From: Zestomonas carbonaria
Lineage (GTDB): Bacteria; Pseudomonadota; Gammaproteobacteria; Pseudomonadales; Pseudomonadaceae
Direction: 5' to 3'
DNA: 64,000 nucleotides
Assembly: GCF_904061905.1 (NCBI RefSeq)
Contig: NZ_CAJFCI010000032.1
Span: forward strand, 1-64,000
The notes under the pieces were generated by a model. The model saw nothing but the letters and a program-made list of their open reading frames with translations. It did not search any database and was not told the origin of the DNA. This document shows, piece after piece, positions 57,744-64,000 of this stretch (position 1 is the first letter of the stretch; the number at the start of each line of letters is the position of its first letter). Position numbers and translations under genes: made by a program.

Positions 57744-59153
57744 ATGCTCACGCTCAAGGAGCGCCGCAAGCGCGGCAAGGCGGCGCGTGACAAGTGTCCG
57801 CGCAATATCCACGCCCATCCCGGCAATATCGACCGCGACCCGCTGCCGCTGATCGAGGCGTCCAGCACCGGCCGGGTGCGTTCGCTGGTGACGCTGCGCC
57901 ACGGCCGCATGCTCGCCTCGCCGTTCGCCTTCTACCGTGGCAGCGCGCTGTTGCAGGCCCACGACCTGGCCGGCACGCCGAACATGGGCCTGGTCGCGCC
58001 GATCTGCGGCGATGCCCACCTGATGAACTTCGGCGGCTTCGCCACCCCGGAGCGCAACCTGCAATTCAGCGTCAACGACTTCGACGAGACCCACCCCGGC
58101 CCCTGGGAGTGGGACCTCAAGCGCCTGGTGGCGAGCTTCATGATCGCCGCCCAGGACCTGCGCCACAGCCCGGAGGACGCCGAGCGCTTCTGCCGCGAGG
58201 TGGTCGCCACCTACCAGAAGAACATGAGCGACTACGCCGAGCAGGGCGCGCTGGATGTCTGGTACGACAGCCTGGAACTCGCCGACCTGCTGGAGACGGC
58301 GCCGACCAAGAGCAGCCTGGAGCGGGTGAAGTACACCATCGAGAAGGCCGAGCGGCGGACCCACGCCGAGCTGCTGCCGAAGATCAGCCAGCGCGACGAG
58401 GACGGCCGCCTGCACATCCGCGACGACCTGCCGGAGATCTTCCACCTGCACGAGCGGAGCACTCTGCTGGACAAGGACGACGACTGGATGGCGCTCAAGC
58501 ACTGGCAGCCGTTGTACGACTGCTTCATGCGCGACTACCGGGGCACCTTGCAGGGCGACCGCCGCGAGTTGCTGTCTCGCTTCGAGGTGCAGGACCTGGT
58601 GTTCAAGGTGGTCGGCGTCGGTAGCGTCGGCACCCGCTGCCTGGTGGCGCTGCTCACCGATCATCATGAACAGCCGCTGTTCCTGCAGTTCAAGGAGGCT
58701 CGCGAGTCGGTGCTGGCCGGCTTCGTCAAGGCCAAGTCGCGGATCCGCCACCAGGGCCAGCGGGTGGTCGAGGGACAGCGCCTGATGCAGTCGGCCAGCG
58801 ACCTGTTCCTCGGCTGGACCACCGGGCCCAGCGGGCGCCACTTCTACGTGCGCCAGTTGCGCGACATGAAGGTCTCCGCCGAGCTGGAAACCTTCGACGT
58901 CGAGACCTTCGCCGGCTATGCGCAGGTCTGCGGCGGCTGCCTGGCCCGCACCCACGCCAAGGCCTCGGGTTGCGCGGCGGAGATCAGCGGCTACATCGGC
59001 AAGAGCGACGCCTTCGCCGACGCCCTGGTGGACTATGCGCGGGCCTACGCCAAGCACAACGAACTCGATTTCGAGCGCTTCCAGCAGGCTTGCCGGCAGG
59101 GGCGCCTGGAGGCGCGCTCGGAGGCGGACTTCGCCGCCGATCACACGCCCTAG
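57744..59153 (+). CDS. DUF2252 family protein
   Basis: 469 residues from ATG 57744, chosen for GGGAGGG at the right distance; earlier Met codons exist in frame. Distant kinase-like fold family with HLMNFGGFATPERNLQFSVNDFDETHPGPWEWDLKRL near residue 95-130, reminiscent of a catalytic-loop/DFD pattern, and FRHFYVRQLRD-type C-terminus. Function unknown; a phosphotransferase role is a family-level guess. Confidence 0.85.
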   Translation: MLTLKERRKRGKAARDKCPRNIHAHPGNIDRDPLPLIEASSTGRVRSLVTLRHGRMLASPFAFYRGSALLQAHDLAGTPNMGLVAPICGDAHLMNFGGFATPERNLQFSVNDFDETHPGPWEWDLKRLVASFMIAAQDLRHSPEDAERFCREVVATYQKNMSDYAEQGALDVWYDSLELADLLETAPTKSSLERVKYTIEKAERRTHAELLPKISQRDEDGRLHIRDDLPEIFHLHERSTLLDKDDDWMALKHWQPLYDCFMRDYRGTLQGDRRELLSRFEVQDLVFKVVGVGSVGTRCLVALLTDHHEQPLFLQFKEARESVLAGFVKAKSRIRHQGQRVVEGQRLMQSASDLFLGWTTGPSGRHFYVRQLRDMKVSAELETFDVETFAGYAQVCGGCLARTHAKASGCAAEISGYIGKSDAFADALVDYARAYAKHNELDFERFQQACRQGRLEARSEADFAADHTP

Positions 59154-59160
59154 GCGTGCA

Positions 59161-59222
59161 CCGTCATCCCCGCGTACGCGGAGACCCAAAGACTGGGCTC
59201 CCGCGTGCGCGGGAACGACGGA
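59161..59222. repeat. CCCCGCGTACGCGG / CCCGCGTGCGCGGG pair
   Basis: Two members of the CCCGCG(N)CGCGGG element pair face each other after the DUF2252 stop. The rest of the gap to 59447 (about 225 bases) shows nothing clear. Confidence 0.6.
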
Positions 59223-59447
59223 GGAACGCTTTTTGGAGAGCCCCTGGCACGGGCCGCATCCGGCGATCACACGTCTTGAAACGATTTTCGCCACGAGGCA
59301 TGGCGCGGGCGCTCCACGGGCCCGCCGGGGAGTGCCATGCCCTCTGCGGTGGGGCCGGGAAAGCGCTCGGCTATCCTTGTTCATATCCGAAACCCATGCA
59401 GGGACGCAGGATGTAGCCGGGCCAACGGAATCGGCCGGGAGGGACAG

Positions 59448-60839
59448 ATGAACAGGCATCCACTGTGGTGCGCGCTTCTCCTGCTGCTCCTCGGCGCCCT
59501 GTCGGGCGGCGCGATGGCGGCGGCGCCGGTCGCGGTGCTGACGGTGGACGGCGCGATCGGCCCGGCCAGCGCCGACTACCTGATCCGTGGCCTGGCGCGC
59601 GCGGAAGAGGAAAAGGCGCAACTGGTGGTGGTGCGCATGGACACCCCCGGCGGGCTGGACACCTCGATGCGCGACATCATCAAGGCGATCCTCGCCAGCC
59701 CGGTACCGGTCGCCACCTACGTCACCCCCGGCGGCGCGCGGGCCGCCAGCGCCGGCACCTACATCCTCTACGCCAGCCACGTGGCGGCGATGACCCCGGG
59801 CACCAACCTCGGCGCGGCCACCCCGGTGCAGATCGGCGGCATGCCGGGCTCGCCGCCGGAAAGGCCGGACACGCCCGCCAAGCCGGGCAAGCCCGACGAC
59901 GCCAAAGAGGCGGAAAAGCCCGCGCCCGGTTCCGATGCGCTGACCAAGAAACAGATCAACGACGCCTCCGCCTATATCCGTGGCCTCGCCCAGTTGCGCG
60001 GACGCAACGCCGAGTGGGCCGAGCAGGCGGTGCGCGAGGCGGTCAGCCTGTCCGCCGAGGAAGCGCTGAAGCAGAAGGTGATCGACTACGTGGCCAGCGA
60101 CGTGGGCGACCTGCTCAAGCAACTGGACGGCAAGACCCTGAAGACCGCGAGCGCCGCCGAAGTGAAGTTGCAGACCGTCGGCGCCGAGGTGATCGAGCAC
60201 CTGCCGGACTGGCGCGCGCGCCTGCTGGCGGTGATCACCAACCCCAGCGTGGCGCTGATCCTGATGATGATCGGCGTCTACGGCCTGCTCCTGGAGTTCT
60301 CCAACCCCGGCACCGGGATCGGCGGCGTGGTCGGCGGCATCTGCCTGATCCTCGCCCTCTATGCCCTGCAACTGCTGCCGGTGAACTACGCCGGCATGGC
60401 GCTGATCCTGCTCGGCCTGCTGCTGATGGTGGGCGAGGTGTTCATGCCCAGCTTCGGCGTGCTCGGGATCGGCGGGATAGCGGCCTTCGTGGTCGGCTCG
60501 GTGATCCTGATCGACACCGAGGTGCCTGGCTTCGGTATCCCGATGGTGCTGATCGTCGGCCTGGCGCTGGCCAGCGCGCTGCTGATCTTCGGCATCCTCG
60601 GCATGGCCCTGAAGGCGCGCAGGCGCAGCGTGGTCAGCGGCGATGCCGGCCTGGTCGGCAGCCTGGTGCCGGTGCTCGCGGTGCACGAGAACGACCCGCA
60701 CGGCGGCTGGGTGCAATTGCAGGGCGAGAAGTGGCAGATAGCCAGCCGGGCGCCCCTGCAACCCGGCCAGCGGGTACGCGTGGTGGCCCGTCAGGGGCTG
60801 CAACTGGATGTGGAGGCGGCGGACGACCAGGCACCGTGA
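59448..60839 (+). CDS. NfeD-family membrane serine protease
   Basis: 463 residues with signal peptide to about 25 (SGGAMAAAP). ClpP-like protease domain (about 25-215) carries Ser of RAASAGTYIL and Lys of LTKKQINDAS, the expected catalytic dyad. A Pro/Lys/Glu-rich linker (about 140-165) interrupts it. Four to five C-terminal membrane helices and an NfeD OB domain follow. It forms a pair with the slipin 48 bases downstream, as in many bacteria and archaea. Confidence 0.9.
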   Translation: MNRHPLWCALLLLLLGALSGGAMAAAPVAVLTVDGAIGPASADYLIRGLARAEEEKAQLVVVRMDTPGGLDTSMRDIIKAILASPVPVATYVTPGGARAASAGTYILYASHVAAMTPGTNLGAATPVQIGGMPGSPPERPDTPAKPGKPDDAKEAEKPAPGSDALTKKQINDASAYIRGLAQLRGRNAEWAEQAVREAVSLSAEEALKQKVIDYVASDVGDLLKQLDGKTLKTASAAEVKLQTVGAEVIEHLPDWRARLLAVITNPSVALILMMIGVYGLLLEFSNPGTGIGGVVGGICLILALYALQLLPVNYAGMALILLGLLLMVGEVFMPSFGVLGIGGIAAFVVGSVILIDTEVPGFGIPMVLIVGLALASALLIFGILGMALKARRRSVVSGDAGLVGSLVPVLAVHENDPHGGWVQLQGEKWQIASRAPLQPGQRVRVVARQGLQLDVEAADDQAP

Positions 60840-60887
60840 ACACGCCTGTCCTTTGCCGCTGAATGCTCTTTCTGAAGGAGGATGACC

Positions 60888-61643
60888 ATGGGTTTCACAC
60901 TGACGTTCGCACCGTTGCTGGTGCTCCTGGTGGTGCTGCTGGCTTCGGCCTTTCGCGTGCTGCGCGAATACGAACGCGGCGTGGTGTTCCAGCTCGGCCG
61001 CTTCTGGAAGGTCAAGGGCCCGGGGCTGGTGATCATCATCCCGGTGATCCAGCAGATGGTGCGCGTCGACCTGCGCACCGTGGTGCTCGACGTACCGCCG
61101 CAGGACGTGATCTCCCGCGACAACGTGTCGGTCAAGGTCAACGCGGTGATCTACTTCCGCGTGCTCGACCCGCAGAAGGCGATCATCCAGGTCGAGGACT
61201 TCCTCATGGCCACCAGCCAGTTGGCGCAGACCACCCTGCGCGCGGTGCTCGGCAAGCACGAGCTGGACGAGATGCTCGCCGAGCGCGAACGCCTCAACGC
61301 CGACATCCAGCAGGTGCTCGACGCGCAGACCGACGCCTGGGGCATCAAGGTGGCCAACGTGGAGATCAAGCACGTCGACATCAACGAGTCGATGGTCCGT
61401 GCCATCGCCAGGCAGGCCGAGGCCGAGCGCGAACGGCGCGCCAAGGTGATCCACGCCGAGGGCGAGTTGCAGGCATCGGAAAAACTGATGCAGGCCGCCG
61501 AGGTACTCGGCCGCCAGAGCGGCGCCATGCAACTGCGCTACATGCAGACGCTGACCGGCATCGCCGGCGACAAGAGCTCGACCATCGTCTTCCCGCTGCC
61601 GGTGGACCTGCTGCAGGGCCTGACGGAGAAGAGCAAGACATGA
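60888..61643 (+). CDS. Slipin (SPFH/stomatin-like) protein
   Basis: 251 residues, starting MGFTLTFAP since AAGGAGG is six bases before that ATG; the Met two codons earlier abuts the ribosome site. One N-terminal membrane helix (about 5-22) then the SPFH domain ([21 protein letters not shown]) and a coiled C-terminus with [20 protein letters not shown]. It forms membrane rings and is the usual partner and substrate of the NfeD protease. Confidence 0.93.
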   Translation: MGFTLTFAPLLVLLVVLLASAFRVLREYERGVVFQLGRFWKVKGPGLVIIIPVIQQMVRVDLRTVVLDVPPQDVISRDNVSVKVNAVIYFRVLDPQKAIIQVEDFLMATSQLAQTTLRAVLGKHELDEMLAERERLNADIQQVLDAQTDAWGIKVANVEIKHVDINESMVRAIARQAEAERERRAKVIHAEGELQASEKLMQAAEVLGRQSGAMQLRYMQTLTGIAGDKSSTIVFPLPVDLLQGLTEKSKT

Positions 61644-61650
61644 CCGTAAC

Positions 61651-61734
61651 CGTAGGGTGGGTTTCAGCCCACCAATCCGGCCTTCAGCTCCGCTTGGCGG
61701 GCTGAAACGGAGCGCCGCCCGGCCCACCCTACGG
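61651..61734. repeat. CGTAGGGTGGG / CCCACCCTACG inverted repeat
   Basis: The arms flank about 60 bases in the slipin-ald gap and inside them TTTCAGCCC and GGGCTGAAAC form a second inverted pair. No promoter seen. Confidence 0.7.
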
Positions 61735-61851
61735 ACTGCAAAGGCGGCGATTTTCAGGGAAATCCACCAGAACCATGGTGATCTTCAGGGAGGTTGGCTG
61801 GCAGGTCTTTCTAGACTCTTATCAGCGACACGCATCCACGGGAGGTGACCC

Positions 61852-62973
61852 ATGCGCATCGGCGTTCCCAGGGAAATCAAGGTCCATGAATACCGGGTCG
61901 GCCTGACCCCGCAATCGGTGGCCGAGCTGAGCGGGCTCGGCCACGAGGTCTGGGTGCAGAGCCAGGCCGGCGCCGCCATCGGCTTCAGCGACGAAGACTA
62001 CCTGGCCGCCGGCGCGCATATCGCCGCCGATGGCGCGGCGGTGTTCGCCGCCGCCGAGCTGATCGTCAAGGTCAAGGAACCGCTGGCCGAGGAGCGCGCG
62101 CGGCTGCGTCCCGAGCAGACCCTGTTCACCTACCTGCACTTGGCCCCGGATCGGCCGCAGACCGACGAGCTGCTGGCCAGCGGCGCCATCTGCATCGCCT
62201 ACGAAACCGTCACCGATGCGCTTGGCCGCCTGCCGCTGCTGGCGCCGATGTCCGAGGTGGCCGGGCGGATGTCCATCCAGGCCGGCGCCCATTGCCTGGA
62301 AAGCGCCCAGGGCGGGCGCGGCGTGCTGCTCGGCGGGGTGCCGGGCGTGGCGCCGGGCAAGGTGGTGATCCTCGGCGGCGGGGTGGTGGGCAGCCACGCG
62401 CTGGCCATGGCGGTGGGGCTCGGGGCGGAAGTCTGCGTGCTGGACAAGAGCGTCGATGCGCTGCGTCGCCTCGACGGGCAATTCGGCAACCGCATCAGCA
62501 CCCTGTATTCGACCCGCACGGCGGTGGCCGAACAAGTGCAGGCCGCCGACCTGGTGATCGGCGGCGTGCTGATCCCCGGCGCGGCCGCGCCCAAGCTGAT
62601 CGGTGCCGAACTGGTGAGCCGCATGAAGCGCGGCGCGGTGCTGGTCGACGTGGCCATCGACCAGGGCGGCTGCGCCGAAACCTCGCGGCCGACGACCCAT
62701 GCCGAGCCAACCTACGTGGTCGACGGCGTGGTGCACTACTGTGTGGCCAACATGCCCGGCGCGGTGGCGCGTACCTCGACCCTGGCGCTCAACAACGCCA
62801 CTCTGCCGTTCGTCATCGCCCTGGCCGGCAAGGGCACCCGCCGCGCCCTGGAGGAAGACCCGCACCTGCGCAACGGCCTCAACGTCGCCCGTGGCGCACT
62901 GACCTACGCCAGCGTCGCCGAGGCCCACGGCCTGACCTACCGCCCGGCGGACGACGTGCTGACGCTTCTGTAG
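61852..62973 (+). CDS. ald: Alanine dehydrogenase
   Basis: 373 residues. NAD-dependent reversible oxidation of L-alanine to pyruvate and ammonia. Opening MRIGVPREIKVHEYRVGLTP, catalytic Lys in VKVKEPL, His in YLHLAPD, NAD-binding GGGVVGSHAL and Asp in VDVAIDQGG. GGAGGTGA precedes the ATG. Its TAG stop is within the first bases of a CGTAGGGTG-type repeat arm. Confidence 0.95.
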   Translation: MRIGVPREIKVHEYRVGLTPQSVAELSGLGHEVWVQSQAGAAIGFSDEDYLAAGAHIAADGAAVFAAAELIVKVKEPLAEERARLRPEQTLFTYLHLAPDRPQTDELLASGAICIAYETVTDALGRLPLLAPMSEVAGRMSIQAGAHCLESAQGGRGVLLGGVPGVAPGKVVILGGGVVGSHALAMAVGLGAEVCVLDKSVDALRRLDGQFGNRISTLYSTRTAVAEQVQAADLVIGGVLIPGAAAPKLIGAELVSRMKRGAVLVDVAIDQGGCAETSRPTTHAEPTYVVDGVVHYCVANMPGAVARTSTLALNNATLPFVIALAGKGTRRALEEDPHLRNGLNVARGALTYASVAEAHGLTYRPADDVLTLL

Positions 62974-63068
62974 GGTGTGCCGTGCGCACCGTTCACCAGG
63001 GAGCTGACCCGGTGCTCCACCGGCAACACCTGTGCCGTCGCCCCATCGGTGCGCACGGCGCACCCTAC
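62970..63068. repeat. GTAGGGTGTGC / GCGCACCCTAC inverted repeat overlapping the ald stop
   Basis: First arm begins at 62970 and its TAG serves as the ald stop; the partner arm is at about 63057-63067. This is the family seen at 33010 and 61651. Confidence 0.7.
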
Positions 63069-63181
63069 AAAAGCTCGTTGGCCGGTGTGGTGGGCATCGT
63101 TTCGCGGATCGTAGGGTGAAGCCCTGCGGGGAAGACAAAGGCGACCGGGTTCCGCCATGCAAGGCCCGGAGGAGTTCCGCG

Positions 63182-63820
63182 ATGAGCTCGATCCGCTACA
63201 GCCGCCGCCGGTTGCTCGGCGGCCTCGGTTGCGCCGCCCTGGCGCTGGCCGCGCCGACCGCCTGGGCCAACCTGCTGCCGACCCCGCGACAGAGCCTCGG
63301 CCCCTTCTATCCCAAGGACCTGCCGCTGGACAGCGACAACGACCTGCTGCGCGTCGAAGGCCATATGCAGGGCGCGCGGGGTATTCCGGTGCAGTTGCAC
63401 GGGCGCATCCTCGATGCCCGTGGCGAACCCCTCGATCACGCCCTGGTGGAGATCTGGCAGGCCGACGCCAACGGCGTCTACCTGGCCCAGGGAGGCGGGC
63501 GGCGCGATGCCGGCTTCCAGGGCTACGGCGCGTTCGAGACGGCGAGCAGCGGCGAATACCTCTTCCGCACCATCCGCCCGGTGCCCTATCCGGGGCGCAC
63601 CCCGCACATCCACGTGGCGGTGACCCTGCCCGGCCAGCCGCGCTTCGTCACCCAGTGCTACGTGCGTGGCGAACCCGGCAACGAGCGCGACTACCTGTTC
63701 AACGCCCTCAAGGACCCGCGCGAGCGTGAACTGCTGCTGGCCGACTTCCTGCCGGGCGACGATGGTGAACTGGTGGCGCGCTTCGACATCGTCCTGGGGC
63801 TGACGCCGGCCGATGCATGA
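63182..63820 (+). CDS. Tat-exported intradiol ring-cleavage dioxygenase
   Basis: 212 residues. Twin-arginine signal SRRRLLGGLG followed by a hydrophobic stretch ending PTAWAN, so exported folded with its iron. The dioxygenase domain keeps the four iron ligands of the protocatechuate/catechol type: Tyr in NGVYLAQ, Tyr in PVPYPGR and two His in TPHIHVAV. It splits a catechol-type ring ortho to the hydroxyls; substrate and periplasmic role are unknown. No pathway genes are nearby. Confidence 0.9.
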   Translation: MSSIRYSRRRLLGGLGCAALALAAPTAWANLLPTPRQSLGPFYPKDLPLDSDNDLLRVEGHMQGARGIPVQLHGRILDARGEPLDHALVEIWQADANGVYLAQGGGRRDAGFQGYGAFETASSGEYLFRTIRPVPYPGRTPHIHVAVTLPGQPRFVTQCYVRGEPGNERDYLFNALKDPRERELLLADFLPGDDGELVARFDIVLGLTPADA

Positions 63821-63835
63821 GCTGGTGGTGATGGG

Positions 63836-63960
63836 TCGGCCCATCCTACGGCTTCTGGCACGTAGGGCGTGTCGTGTGCACCGGTGCACGATATTTCTGC
63901 CGGGAACCATCGGGGCTGGGCCCGGGCCGGTGCGCGCGGCGCACCCTACAAAAGCTCGAT
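63836..63960. repeat. Terminal repeat interval
   Basis: ACGTAGGGCG (about 63861) and GCGCACCCTAC (about 63940-63950) give an inverted pair, and the last 20 bases start another GGTATCGCT-type element seen in inverse orientation near 16765. No gene from 63821 to 64000. Confidence 0.6.
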
Positions 63961-64000
63961 GGCTGTGTTGTGGGGGGGCGATGATGTGATGGGTATCGCT

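Noticed and set aside
57726..61727. 1333-residue open frame on the minus strand over DUF2252, NfeD and slipin genes
   Set aside because: Pure mirror of the GC-rich coding strand with low-complexity His/Gln/Ala runs; the opposite strand has clear families and ribosome sites.

Overview
The window reads as a chromosomal segment of a high-GC Pseudomonas of the P. aeruginosa lineage. Supporting signs are the glnA-thiI-typA, estA, fbp, blc, hutF/hutC/hutD and metK-tkt-epd-pgk-fda gene sets, high-GC codon use throughout, and dense intergenic Pseudomonas-type palindromic repeats. No rRNA, tRNA, CRISPR array, transposase or phage gene was seen.

Layout. (1) 0.3-5.5 kb: glnA (sigma-54/NtrC type control), thiI and typA. 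(2) 5.7-7.7 kb: a chemoreceptor. (3) 7.8-16.2 kb: an iron-acquisition block with a Fur-type box, FecI-like sigma factor, FecR-like regulator, TonB-dependent siderophore receptor, PepSY membrane protein, a 61-residue membrane protein, an MFS transporter and a membrane-anchored alpha/beta hydrolase, mostly overlapping by a few bases. (4) 16.25-16.8 kb: repeats, including a tandem duplication of about 156 bp. (5) 16.8-32.55 kb: a complete 12-gene alginate-type cluster on the minus strand, in an order I do not recognise from Pseudomonas: algD-algA-alg8-alg44-algK-algE-algI-algJ-algF-algX-algL-algG. (6) 33.2-41.8 kb: YkgJ-type protein, estA, fbp, small envelope proteins, lipocalin, hutF/hutC/hutD, cytochrome c'-like lipoprotein. 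(7) 42.2-45.8 kb: DUF1090 protein, HxlR regulator with a thioredoxin-like partner, metK and an ArsR-methyltransferase fusion. (8) 46-52 kb: transketolase and lower glycolysis/gluconeogenesis genes tkt, epd, pgk, fda. (9) 52.2-64 kb: housekeeping and accessory genes (YgjP-like metalloprotein, GreA/B-like factor, amino-acid permease, YccS-like protein, DUF2252 protein, NfeD protease with slipin, alanine dehydrogenase, Tat-exported intradiol dioxygenase).

The part most worth attention is the alginate cluster. All activities needed to make, polymerise, acetylate, edit and export a polymannuronate are encoded, but precursor genes algD and algA are paired at the front and algX-algL-algG lie at the end. 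The AlgG-like protein has lost the family's DPHD signature (DLND in its place), AlgK lacks the lipobox cysteine, and I see no good AlgU (sigma-22) promoter before algD. This suggests a divergent, possibly non-epimerised alginate-like polymer with its own regulation. From memory of PAO1 gene order, the cluster sits between typA and estA where PAO1 has no alg genes, and the hut-to-metK junction joins loci lying at similar distances on opposite sides of the PAO1 origin.
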